From Hyphomonadaceae bacterium UBA1001 (GTDB lineage Bacteria; Pseudomonadota; Alphaproteobacteria; Caulobacterales; Aquidulcibacteraceae), in NCBI GenBank assembly GCA_002291875.1, contig DBAV01000164.1:1-13708 (forward strand): a stretch of 13,708 nt of DNA, given 5' to 3'. The notes beneath the pieces were generated by a model that worked only from the letters and a program-made list of their open reading frames with translations, made no database searches and was not told the DNA's origin. Shown here piece by piece: positions 1-7,296 of this stretch. The number at the start of each line of letters is the position of its first letter. The first letter of the stretch is position 1. The position numbers and the translations under genes are program-made.

Positions 1-142
1 GCAGCCATGCCCCCTGCCCCCGGGGCTGGCCCCCAACGCTCGCCGCGGCCTGGGTTGTGCCGCCGGCACCGCGCCACATTCATCGGCAATTCATCCGCGC
101 CCGCCCAGCCTTCGCGTCCATCGACCGCGGAGGCCCAGAGCC

Positions 143-553
143 ATGCGCACCATCCTCTTCAGCGGCTTGCTGGCCGCCCTGCTCGCCGCTCCGGCCGCAT
201 GGGCTGGCAACACCAGCACCAACACGTCGAACAACACCTCGACCAATACCAGCTCGGACTGGCGCTCGTCGAACGCGAGCTCGAACAGTTCGTCCAACCA
301 GTCAGGGCGCGACTCGTGGCGCGACACTTGGCGCGACTCTGGGCGCGACTCTGGGCGCGAGGGACGCGTGGACGACTGGCGCCGCGATGAACGCATCGAC
401 GAGCGGGGGGACGGCGAGGTGCGCCGGTTTTCGCGCACGCTGCGCGAGGAATGGCGCACCGAGCGCGGCCGTTGGGAGCGCCTGGTCCGTGAACGCGGCT
501 GGCGGTTCGAGCGGAGCCACGACGAGGATCGTGACGACCACAACGACGACTGA
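143..553 (+). CDS. Exported low-complexity protein, unknown function
   Basis: This encodes 136 residues that I cannot assign to a family. Residues 1-21 form a clear signal peptide ending in an Ala-rich AAWA cleavage region, so the product is exported. The mature part has two halves. The first (about 22-53) is almost only Asn, Ser and Thr. The second (about 54-136) is dominated by Arg, Asp, Glu and Trp, starts with repeated G/W-R-D-S/T tetrapeptides, and ends in an acidic Asp/His tail. There is no cysteine and no enzyme motif. The ATG at 143 is supported by GGAGG at 129-133 with a 9-nt spacer. A disordered periplasmic or surface polyelectrolyte is the most that can be inferred. The gene lies just upstream of the metal-uptake cluster on the same strand, but no link in function is shown. 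Confidence 0.72.
   Translation: MRTILFSGLLAALLAAPAAWAGNTSTNTSNNTSTNTSSDWRSSNASSNSSSNQSGRDSWRDTWRDSGRDSGREGRVDDWRRDERIDERGDGEVRRFSRTLREEWRTERGRWERLVRERGWRFERSHDEDRDDHNDD
305..364 (+). repeat. 12-bp coding tandem repeat, five copies
   Basis: Five consecutive in-frame 12-base units of the form (G/T)GG-CGC-GAC-(A/T)C(T/G) encode G/W-R-D-S/T tetrapeptides. The two units at 329-340 and 341-352 differ by one base, and the last unit (353-364) has drifted to GREG. In-frame repeats of this kind can expand or contract by replication slippage without breaking the gene. Confidence 0.75.
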
Positions 554-591
554 TTCAGCACACCGCCGTGCGGCGACTTGTCCGTAGGCGG

Positions 592-1074
592 ATGTCAATT
601 GCCGGTCTAAGCCACCCGCCGATGGCCGCTCAGCTCTACAGCACCCATCCGCTCCGCCACGCGTGGATCGCGAATGTGGTGGTCACGCTGGTGGCACTCG
701 CGATCGCTGCACGCGCGGTGCTCGCACCGGGTTGGATGCTGATGCCCGCAGACGACGGGCGTTTCCTGACCGTGGTCATGTGCCAGGACCATGGGGTGCA
801 GCCACGTGTGCTCGACCTGGAAACCGGGGAATGGCTGGATGCGGGCATCCCGCCGTCGGGCAATCCTGATGGTGCGCCGGGGGACACTCCGCTCTGCCCC
901 GGCGCCACCGCCACTGCGCTGTCCGCGGCACCCACGCCAGGCGACCAGGCGGCCGCGCCCTCGGGTCTTGCCGTTCCAGTCGCGAACGCGCGCCCTGCCG
1001 ACCTGGTCCCAGGGCGCGGCCTTGCCGCTCCGCCGCCGCGCGCCACGGGCCCACCAGTCACTTTCCGCATCTGA
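592..1074 (+). CDS. DUF2946-like small membrane/exported protein
   Basis: About 160 residues from the ATG at 592. Other in-frame starts are GTG 568 and ATG 622, and none has a well-spaced Shine-Dalgarno, so the start is uncertain. One hydrophobic segment follows the HAWIAN sequence (about 20 residues), then an APGWM motif, a short acidic stretch and a VVMCQDHG segment. A second cysteine sits in PLCPG, and the tail is rich in Ala and Pro. The order hydrophobic segment, P-x-GWM, Cys, then Cys-Pro resembles alphaproteobacterial DUF2946 proteins. These often sit beside TonB receptors for copper or iron, and their biochemical role is not established. The position directly before a TonB receptor and a PepSY protein fits that pattern. 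The family call is by eye and could be wrong. Confidence 0.6.
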   Translation: MSIAGLSHPPMAAQLYSTHPLRHAWIANVVVTLVALAIAARAVLAPGWMLMPADDGRFLTVVMCQDHGVQPRVLDLETGEWLDAGIPPSGNPDGAPGDTPLCPGATATALSAAPTPGDQAAAPSGLAVPVANARPADLVPGRGLAAPPPRATGPPVTFRI

Positions 1075-1139
1075 ACACGCCGTCGCACTGCGCCGCACGC
1101 GACGGCACACTCTGTGTCTTTGTGGAAAAGTGCCCCGAC

Positions 1140-3230
1140 ATGTCCTGTGCTTCATCGCGCGCGCGCCGCGCTGCAACCTTTCCCTTGGTCGCCTTGCCGG
1201 TTCTCGGCCTTGCCGCCTCACCTGCGTTTGCCGTCGAGGCCCGCGCCCACCTTGGTATCGACGAGGAAATCGTCGTGACCGGCCAACGCGAAAGCTCGCT
1301 GGCAGGGGCGACGGCCAGCGCCGATGCACGCCCTGGCAATGTCAGCGTCGTTCCCGCAGCCGAGTTTGAAGACCGGCTGGCCGTCACCCTGCGCGACATG
1401 CTGGGACTGACCCCGGGCGTGATCGCCCAGCCGCGCTTCGGCGAAGAGGTTCGACTGTCGATCCGCGGGTCGGGCGTGGCAAATAATTCCCATTTGCGCG
1501 GTGTTGAACTGAGCTTCGACGGGGTGGCGATCAACGGCGCGGACGGGTTTGGCGACTTTCAGGAGATCGATCCGAACTTTGTCGCCCACCTGACCGTCTT
1601 GCGCGGCGCCAACGCCTTCTCGGGCGGCAGCCCAACGCTGGGCGGAGCGATCGAGATGAGCGCGATCCGCGGCGACGAGGCAGGCGAGGCAGCCATTCTG
1701 CGGATCGATGCCGGCACGGCCGGCACCGTGCGCCTGCACGCCCGCGCCGCCATCGCCAGCGAGCGAGGTGATGCACTCGCAGCGGTCACGCTTCAGCGTG
1801 CCGACGGCTGGCGCGAGAATGCCGCTCAGTCAAATGGGCGACTGCTGCTGACGGGGGGCTGGCGCTTGGGGCCGCGCGTCGACACCCGCTTCGGTCTGCT
1901 TGGAACCGACCTCAACCAGCAGATCCCCGGTGCGCTGACCATCAGCGATGCGCTGGCCACGCCGAGGCGCGCAAATCCAGGCAACGCCGCATTTGCCTTT
2001 GCGCGCGACATCAATTCATGGCGCGGCTGGACCAGCACCAGTGTCGAGAGCGACCGCCTGGGGCGACTTTTGGTGGGTACCGCCTACAGCGATCGCCAAC
2101 TCTACCATCCGATTTCTGTGGTGATAGACCAGCGCCTCCATGACGGTCAGGGGTTTGCCCGCTGGGACCATGCCTCCACCTTCGCTGGCGTCGACCTCGG
2201 CTGGACGGTGGGAGTCAGGGTGCGAGATTCCCGCACCGCTGCGCGAACCTTTGCGGCTGTTCGCGATGGGCGCGCAGCGCGCGGGGCGCTGACCGCGCAT
2301 AGCATCCAGCGCGCAGGGGGAATCAACCTTCTCGGAGAGGTGCGCGTGGGGATGGCGCCCGGGCTGGAGGTGCTCGCGGGTGCGGTTGCGATCGAGACCC
2401 GCCGCGAGGTCCAGAACCTCCGTAATCCCGCAGCCAGCGACAGCATGGTATACCGTCGAACCGTCCCGCGGCTTGGAGTGATCTGGACACCCGATGACGA
2501 TACACGGGTTTTCGCCAATTTGTCGGGCGTCTACGAGCCACCCGGCTTCGGTCAGCTGACACAGGGCGGCTTGTCCGACTTCGTGCCGATCCAGGCCCAG
2601 CGTGGCACCAGCGCCGAGGTCGGCGCACGCACCAAAGTCGGCCCGGTGGGTCTTGATGTCACGGTGTATCGCGTGCAGCTGCGCGACGAGTTCATCGCCT
2701 TCCAGACCAGCCCGCTGATCCCGGCCGTGACCTTCAACGCCCCGCGCACCAAACGAAACGGGATCGAGGCGGGCGCACGCGCCACTCTGGCCGAGGACTT
2801 CGCTGGCGCGCGCCTCGAAGGGCGTCTGGCCTGGACGTGGAATGATTTCCGCTTCGACGCCGACCCGATCTATGGCGATAACCGCCTTGCAGGCGTGCCG
2901 GACCACACCCTGGCAGCCGAATTGGCGCTTGAGGGACAGGGCTGGCGTGTGGCACCCTCGGTGCTGGTTCAGTCGGACCTGCGGGTGGATTTTGCCAACA
3001 CGCTGAAGGCGCCGGGCGCGGCGCTGTGGAATCTTTCCGCCTCGCGCGACATCACAGAACGGGCGACGATCTATGTCGATGCCCGGAACCTTTCCGACGA
3101 AGCCGCCATCTCGATGGTTTCCACAATCGCCGACGCCCGTGCACCCCGGGCCAATCTTGCGGTGGCGACGCCGGGCGACGGTCGGGCGGTGTTCGCGGGC
3201 CTTCGGCTGCGCTTCGGGGCCCGGCCGTGA
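1140..3230 (+). CDS. TonB-dependent outer-membrane receptor
   Basis: This 696-residue protein has the usual receptor layout and length. A signal peptide (about 1-31, ending SPAFA) is followed by a TonB-box-like EEIVVTG at 42-48. The plug domain (about 50-180) contains LRDMLGLTPGV, a RLSIRGSG motif, LRGVELSFDGVAIN and LRGANAFSGGSPTLGGAIEM. The rest is an aromatic/charged beta-strand barrel of about 500 residues ending in LRLRFGARP. It should bind a metal chelate at the cell surface and import it using TonB-ExbBD energy. The plug sequence recalls ferric-siderophore or citrate receptors that pair with PepSY proteins, but copper is possible given the DUF2946-like neighbour, and the substrate cannot be read from the sequence. 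I chose ATG 1140 over GTG 1122 because it gives a cleaner signal peptide and has a GGAAAAG sequence about 10 nt upstream. Confidence 0.93.
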   Translation: MSCASSRARRAATFPLVALPVLGLAASPAFAVEARAHLGIDEEIVVTGQRESSLAGATASADARPGNVSVVPAAEFEDRLAVTLRDMLGLTPGVIAQPRFGEEVRLSIRGSGVANNSHLRGVELSFDGVAINGADGFGDFQEIDPNFVAHLTVLRGANAFSGGSPTLGGAIEMSAIRGDEAGEAAILRIDAGTAGTVRLHARAAIASERGDALAAVTLQRADGWRENAAQSNGRLLLTGGWRLGPRVDTRFGLLGTDLNQQIPGALTISDALATPRRANPGNAAFAFARDINSWRGWTSTSVESDRLGRLLVGTAYSDRQLYHPISVVIDQRLHDGQGFARWDHASTFAGVDLGWTVGVRVRDSRTAARTFAAVRDGRAARGALTAHSIQRAGGINLLGEVRVGMAPGLEVLAGAVAIETRREVQNLRNPAASDSMVYRRTVPRLGVIWTPDDDTRVFANLSGVYEPPGFGQLTQGGLSDFVPIQAQRGTSAEVGARTKVGPVGLDVTVYRVQLRDEFIAFQTSPLIPAVTFNAPRTKRNGIEAGARATLAEDFAGARLEGRLAWTWNDFRFDADPIYGDNRLAGVPDHTLAAELALEGQGWRVAPSVLVQSDLRVDFANTLKAPGAALWNLSASRDITERATIYVDARNLSDEAAISMVSTIADARAPRANLAVATPGDGRAVFAGLRLRFGARP

Positions 3231-4576
3231 TGGTGCGCCTGCTGCACCGTCGCCTGGCGTGGATCGGCGGGCTGGTGGCAATCGCCTGGGCCATGACGGG
3301 CTTCCTGCACCCTGTGCTCGGCTGGACCGCCCCGCGCCCCGCCGTGCAAACCCCGCCCGTCCAGACACTGGATCTCGAAGGGGTGGTGGCGCCCGCGCCG
3401 GCACTGTCGGCAGCGGGCGTAACGAACGCGGCACTCGTGCGACTGGTGATGGTGGATGGCGCTCCGTTCTGGTTCGCCGACCTGCGGCCAGGCGAGACCG
3501 CACGCATGGTGATCGACGCGCGCACGGGTGTGCCGGCGCCCGGCATCGAGGCGCGTCACGCCGAGGTCCTGGCCCGGCACTTCGCGGGCCTACCTGACGC
3601 ACCGGTGGAATCGGTCGAGCTGGTCCAGCGCTTCGACTTGTTCTACCCGACCATCAACCGCTTTCTGCCCGTATGGGAGGTACGGTTCGACGTGCCCGGT
3701 GGATTGGCGGTGTTCGTCGAGCCAGGGCTGGATCGTCTGGCCATGGTGACCGACGACCGTCGGCGCGTGCTTTTGGCTGTGTTCCAGAGCGTGCACACAC
3801 TCTCATTCCTGGGATCGGCTGAAACGCTGCGCCTGATCGTGCTGACCCTGCTGGTCGGCACTGTTCTGGCGACAGCCATTGCGGGGGCGCTGATGCTGTT
3901 GCGCGGCAAGGGGCGGGGGCTGGGTGCGCTCCACCGGATTGCGGGTGCGCTGGTGCTGGTGCCGATCATCATGTTTAGCCTGTCGGGCCTGCTTCACCTG
4001 TGGGTGACGACAACCCTGCGCGCCGAGCCGGCACCGCGCGCCGCGTCCTTCGCGATTGCAGCCCTGCCGGCCCTCCCCCTGGTGGAGGCAGGGCTGACCG
4101 TGAACGAACTCACCGCTACGGCAGCACCCGACGGCCAGGTGGCGTGGCGCCTGCTCATCCAGGAAACCGGACACTGGTTCGCGGCCAACCCGGCAGGAGG
4201 GGCGCCGGTCGACGACGCGGCCCGCGCACGCGCCCTAGCGGACGCTCTGCCCGAGGCAACCGTCACCCCGGTCACCCGGTTCGGGGGCGATTATGGTTTC
4301 ACTGCAAGGCGCCTGCCCGTCCTGAGGGTGGAGACCGCCGATGGTCCGGTGTTCGTGGACGTCCGCGAGGGCCTGGTTGCACTTGCACCGCGCCCGGGGC
4401 CGATCGACCGCATTGAAGCGTGGGTGTTCGACACGTTGCACAAATGGGAGTTCGCCGACCCGCTCGTGGGGCGCGTCGGCCGCGACGCGGCGACGATGGC
4501 GGCGACCTTTGCCATAACAATGACCGCACTCGCAGGGCTGATGCTGGCGTTCCGCCGTCGACGCCGGCGGAGATGA
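3230..4576 (+). CDS. PepSY-domain inner-membrane protein (putative ferric/siderophore reductase)
   Basis: This 448-residue protein starts inside the receptor stop codon (TGATG, one-base overlap), so translation is probably coupled. It has four membrane helices: about 10-32, one near 200-225, one near 240-260, and one near 418-438 followed by an Arg-rich tail. Two periplasmic PepSY-type regions lie between helices 1 and 2 and between helices 3 and 4. Histidines at or near the helices (H6, H27, H189 in VHTLSF, H235 in LHRIAG, H256 in LHLW, H404 in LHKWEF) match the PepSY_TM pattern, in which histidines bind b-type hemes. Members such as FoxB and FiuB-type proteins reduce ferric siderophores after import. 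The likely role is therefore reductive release of metal brought in by the adjacent receptor. Family membership is strong, while the substrate and the heme binding are inferred. Confidence 0.9.
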   Translation: MVRLLHRRLAWIGGLVAIAWAMTGFLHPVLGWTAPRPAVQTPPVQTLDLEGVVAPAPALSAAGVTNAALVRLVMVDGAPFWFADLRPGETARMVIDARTGVPAPGIEARHAEVLARHFAGLPDAPVESVELVQRFDLFYPTINRFLPVWEVRFDVPGGLAVFVEPGLDRLAMVTDDRRRVLLAVFQSVHTLSFLGSAETLRLIVLTLLVGTVLATAIAGALMLLRGKGRGLGALHRIAGALVLVPIIMFSLSGLLHLWVTTTLRAEPAPRAASFAIAALPALPLVEAGLTVNELTATAAPDGQVAWRLLIQETGHWFAANPAGGAPVDDAARARALADALPEATVTPVTRFGGDYGFTARRLPVLRVETADGPVFVDVREGLVALAPRPGPIDRIEAWVFDTLHKWEFADPLVGRVGRDAATMAATFAITMTALAGLMLAFRRRRRRR

Positions 4577-4912
4577 TTCGCGTCAGGAAAGGCTGCCAGC
4601 GACCGTTCGGAGGCACGATGACGGTGAGCGTCCGCGTAGCGGCCGGGCAGCACCCGTCTGCCGGCGCACCAAGGTGTGCGGCGGTGTGCCCCTGCGTCCC
4701 CGCTGTGACCGGCGCAGCGACGCGCCGCGCAGGACGCTGCGATCCAGGTGAGTTCATCGGGCCTTGCAGTTGCGGAATCGTCGGTCGGACGCGGATTCCC
4801 TGTCGCCAGCGCGAGCGGGAAACTCGCGAAGTGTTCAATACACCTTTGTCCTGTGTGGTCATAGCAGCCGGCCGTGGGCCTTGACCGGGCCTGTCACCCG
4901 CGGAGTGATGGG
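4577..4912. other. Intergenic region without a convincing gene
   Basis: These 336 bases separate the PepSY gene from the stress-protein gene. An open frame from ATG 4618 to 4884 (88 codons, Cys- and Arg-rich) has GGAGG at 4609-4613, but the spacer is only 4 nt and the predicted peptide has no recognisable motif or helix pattern. I do not call it a gene. A 6-bp inverted repeat (GGAATC at 4774-4779, GATTCC at 4794-4799, 14-nt loop) lies in the second half and could be a weak regulator site. I saw no clear FNR-type site or standard promoter for the downstream gene, although its promoter is presumably here. Confidence 0.6.
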
Positions 4913-5743
4913 ATGAAGGACATCCTTGTGCATGTGAAGGAACACGAGGCGTGGTCGAACCATATCGACCTTGCCATTGCGCTGGCGCGCCGGTTCGGGG
5001 CGCGCCTGACGGGCATCCTGCCCCACGAACAGCTGGCGCTTGTGAAACTGATGGCCGATGGACCGGGCGGCGGGGCCGAGTTCATCCCCGAACTGCAGGC
5101 CCGCGCTGACCGTGCGGCGGCCGCGCTGGGCGCGCGTTTTGCCGACACGCTGCGCGCGGGAACTGTCGAAGGGGACCTGGTGACCGCCGAGGGGCGCGCG
5201 CACCAGGTCCTGACCCTGGCCGGTCGTTTCCACGACCTGATCGTGGTCGAGCAGACCAATCTGCACGAGGACGACATCAACTGGTCCAGCGCCGAGGAAG
5301 CCGCGGTGCTCAGCGGCCGCCCCACACTGGTTGCTCCGCGCGAGGTGATCTCGGACGGCGCCTTCCGGCGCATCCTGGTGGCATGGAATGGCGGACGCGA
5401 GGCGACGCGCGCCCTGCACGCCGCGCGCCCCTTCCTCGCCGACGCCGAGGAGGTGCTGGTGCTGGAAGGCCCCTCGCGCGAGATGGCCGCCTCGGTCACC
5501 CGTGCGCCGCCGGGGGACGTCATGGACTGGCTGCGGCGCCATACCCGCGCGGTCCGGCGCGTCGCCAGCGACATCGCCGATCGCGATGCGGCCGACGCCA
5601 TCCTGCAGATGGCATCGACGCACCGCTGTGACCTGGTCGTGATGGGCGCCTATGGCCGGCGCGGGCTGGCGAGGCTGGTGCTGGGGGGCGCGACGTCAAA
5701 GGTGCTTCGCGCCGCGCGCCTGCCGGTGCTGGCCGCCCACTGA
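4913..5743 (+). CDS. Universal stress protein, tandem UspA domains
   Basis: A 276-residue cytoplasmic protein with two Usp-like domains. The first (about 1-140) opens with MKDILVHV and has the beta-strand LIVVEQTN. The second (about 150-276) opens with FRRILVAWNG and ends with the nucleotide-loop region MGAYGRRGLARLVLGGATS near 244-262. There the glycines G245, G248 and G258 follow the G-x2-G-x9-G spacing of ATP-binding Usp proteins, although the usual Ser/Thr just after the last glycine is a glycine here. Two-domain Usp proteins are linked to stress and energy-limitation responses, but the specific role is unknown. The start at 4913 is supported by GGAG at 4902-4905 with a 7-nt spacer. The gene converges on the anti-sigma gene with an 11-bp gap. 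Confidence 0.92.
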   Translation: MKDILVHVKEHEAWSNHIDLAIALARRFGARLTGILPHEQLALVKLMADGPGGGAEFIPELQARADRAAAALGARFADTLRAGTVEGDLVTAEGRAHQVLTLAGRFHDLIVVEQTNLHEDDINWSSAEEAAVLSGRPTLVAPREVISDGAFRRILVAWNGGREATRALHAARPFLADAEEVLVLEGPSREMAASVTRAPPGDVMDWLRRHTRAVRRVASDIADRDAADAILQMASTHRCDLVVMGAYGRRGLARLVLGGATSKVLRAARLPVLAAH

Positions 5744-5754
5744 GCCGCAGGGGG

Positions 5755-6594
5755 TCAGCTGGCGGGCGACCAGTCGCCCGCCATGGCGCGTGCCTCGTCC
5801 TCGGCGCTCAGCGGCTCACCGGCCCCCAGCGCCGAGAGTGCGGCCTCCAGCGCCATGCCACCGGCGCCCGACGCCTGGGTGAACCCTTCGCCCGAGGCGG
5901 CGGGGGCCCCGGCGATCATCACCTCGATGCCCCACTGGCCGTCCGACTTGCAGGCAATGCCCGAAAAGGCGTCGCCCCGCTTGGACCACTGGAACTCGCG
6001 ACAGAAGCGCCCATCGGCGGCCCGGAAACTGAGCACGGGCTGCAGCGTGCCGCCCGACACCGCCAGCGGGCTGGAGCTGGGCGCATCCTCGAGCGCCGCG
6101 GCCACCTGCAGCAGGGGCACGGTCTCACCAGCAGGCGCGCCCGGCGCGGGCACCAGCCCCTGCCCGGCGAAAAGACCGCCCGCAGCGCCGATGACCAGCG
6201 CCAGGCCCGCCGCGATCGGCGTGGCCCAACGCGCGGCACGCTCGGATGCCGGTCGGGCCGGTGCCGTGCGGGCCGGTGCGCCGTCGGCCGGACGCGGACG
6301 CAGGCGGAAGGCGGTGACATTGCCGTCCTGACGGGGGGCGGCGGCCTGGGCCTCGCGGGCCGCGAAACCGGCCTCGATCGCCGCCAGGTGCCGCTCGGGC
6401 ACGGGTTGGTCCAGCGGGGCGTCGAAGGCATGGGCGATCGCCGCATTGGCGGCGGCCAGCGCTTCGAGCCTGCCGGCCAGGTCGGTGTCGCGCTCGAGGT
6501 CACGCTCGATCGCCGCGCAGGTGTCGTCGTAAAGCTCGCCATCCAGGAAGGCGTTCAGCTGTTCGTCGGTCCAGGTCGGAAGGGGGGCGGTCAT
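5755..6594 (-). CDS. Membrane anti-sigma factor
   Basis: A 279-residue protein whose ATG overlaps the sigma-factor stop by four bases (ATGA, 6591-6594), which is typical of a coupled sigma/anti-sigma pair. The N-terminal cytoplasmic part (about 8-80) starts WTDEQLNAFLDGEL, the usual opening of anti-sigma domains, but I see no HxxxCxxC zinc motif, so it is not a classical ZAS domain. A Pro/Ala/Arg linker leads to a single helix at about 124-144. The periplasmic part (about 150-279) carries two cysteines (C198 and C215), in GRFCREF and GIACKSDGQW. The conserved-looking Cys pair may form a disulphide that senses or stabilises. The role is to hold the adjacent ECF sigma factor inactive until an envelope signal arrives. 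The signal is not evident, though the neighbouring exported protease is a natural suspect for either target or input. Confidence 0.87.
   Translation of the reverse strand: MTAPLPTWTDEQLNAFLDGELYDDTCAAIERDLERDTDLAGRLEALAAANAAIAHAFDAPLDQPVPERHLAAIEAGFAAREAQAAAPRQDGNVTAFRLRPRPADGAPARTAPARPASERAARWATPIAAGLALVIGAAGGLFAGQGLVPAPGAPAGETVPLLQVAAALEDAPSSSPLAVSGGTLQPVLSFRAADGRFCREFQWSKRGDAFSGIACKSDGQWGIEVMIAGAPAASGEGFTQASGAGGMALEAALSALGAGEPLSAEDEARAMAGDWSPAS
5760..5783. terminator. Perfect stem-loop at convergent gene ends
   Basis: Two 10-base arms (TGGCGGGCGA at 5760-5769 and TCGCCCGCCA at 5774-5783) pair perfectly around a CCAG loop. The structure lies within the last codons of the anti-sigma gene and just after the stress-protein stop codon, so it could end transcription from both sides. 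Neither side has a T-run, so it is not a textbook Rho-independent terminator. It may instead act as an RNA 3'-end stabiliser. Confidence 0.5.
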
Positions 6595-7112
6595 CGTGCG
6601 GTCGCTCCCTGGGTTTCGAGGCGCGCGGCCAACGCCTTGCGGGCACGCGACAGCCGGCTCATCACGGTGCCGATCGGAATGGAGAGGGTGTCGGCAGCCT
6701 CCTGGTAGGACAGGCCCTCGATGCCGACCAGCACCAGCACGCTGCGCTGCTCGTCGGGCAGGGTGTCCATCGCCTCGCGGGTGCGGGCCAGGTCGAGCCG
6801 GGCCTGCACCGCGCGCTCGGCATCACCGCCCGCCAGGCCGGCCACGTCGTCGATGTCCACGACGGTTCCGCGGCGCTTTTTGGCGCGGATGTCATCGACA
6901 TGGGCGTTGTGCAGGATCCGGAACACCCACGAATCGAGGCGTGTGCCGGGCTGCCACTGGTCGAGTCTCATGATGGCACGCTCCAGGGCGACCTGGACCA
7001 GATCGTCGGCGTCGCCGGGATGGCCGCACAGGGCATAGGCAAAGCGGCGGAGCCGCGGCACAAGTGCCGTAAGGGCCTCACGGGGCGACGCAGATCCTCT
7101 GGCGTCGGTCAT
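6591..7112 (-). CDS. ECF-family RNA polymerase sigma factor
   Basis: A 173-residue protein of normal ECF length. Region 2 spans about 14-85 and includes RLRRFAYALCG, DADDLVQVALERA and SWVFRILHNAHVDDIR. Region 4 spans about 112-165 and includes LPDEQRSVLVLVGIEGLSY followed by the helix-turn-helix QEAADTLSIPIGTVMSRLSR. There is no region 1 or 3, as expected for the class. I place the start at ATG 7112. A longer frame opens at GTG 7166, but the promoter-like site at 7124-7150 would then lie inside the gene. No Shine-Dalgarno precedes 7112, and the expected transcript start is only a few bases away, so the mRNA may be leaderless. The gene overlaps the anti-sigma gene and faces the S8 protease gene. 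Its likely targets are its own promoter and the matching divergent one. Confidence 0.92.
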   Translation of the reverse strand: MTDARGSASPREALTALVPRLRRFAYALCGHPGDADDLVQVALERAIMRLDQWQPGTRLDSWVFRILHNAHVDDIRAKKRRGTVVDIDDVAGLAGGDAERAVQARLDLARTREAMDTLPDEQRSVLVLVGIEGLSYQEAADTLSIPIGTVMSRLSRARKALAARLETQGATAR

Positions 7113-7123
7113 ACTGGCGTCAC

Positions 7124-7150
7124 AACGTGCATCGGCGGCAACATATTCCC
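7124..7150 (-). promoter_or_regulatory. ECF-type promoter of the sigma/anti-sigma operon
   Basis: Read on the minus strand, GGGAAT (7150-7145) is followed after 17 bases by CGTT (7127-7124), continuing as CGTTGTGA. This fits the GGAAC/T-N16/17-CGTT form of alphaproteobacterial EcfG-like and related ECF promoters. It lies 11 bp before the sigma-factor ATG. The plus-strand site at 7199-7224 has the same two elements, which suggests autoregulation. Confidence 0.68.
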
Positions 7151-7198
7151 TGAAGATGACAGGCACAGCCCTTGAAATGCGGATTTCTGCACAGCGCC

Positions 7199-7224
7199 GG
7201 GAATGTCATCGCAAAACGGTCGTT
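7199..7224 (+). promoter_or_regulatory. ECF-type promoter of the S8 protease operon
   Basis: GGGAAT (7199-7204) is followed after 16 bases by CGTT (7221-7224), continuing as CGTTGTGA to 7228. Both elements are identical to those of the divergent site before the sigma gene. The predicted transcript would start near 7231 and give a leader of about 65 bases before the ATG at 7297, which has its own GGAG at 7286-7289. Confidence 0.68.
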
Positions 7225-7296
7225 GTGATCCATGTAACCAATGCGCGCGGCGGGCCCCCTGGCCGGCCGTCGACGCCGCCAAGACGGAGCAGACCC

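Noticed and set aside
91..561. Minus-strand Ser/Arg-rich frame opposite the first gene
   Set aside because: It is the complement of a low-complexity gene, with no signal peptide or ribosome site. The plus strand has both.
2016..3602. 528-codon minus-strand frame across the receptor and PepSY genes
   Set aside because: It spans two well-supported plus-strand genes, has no domain motifs, and is typical of antisense shadow frames at high GC.
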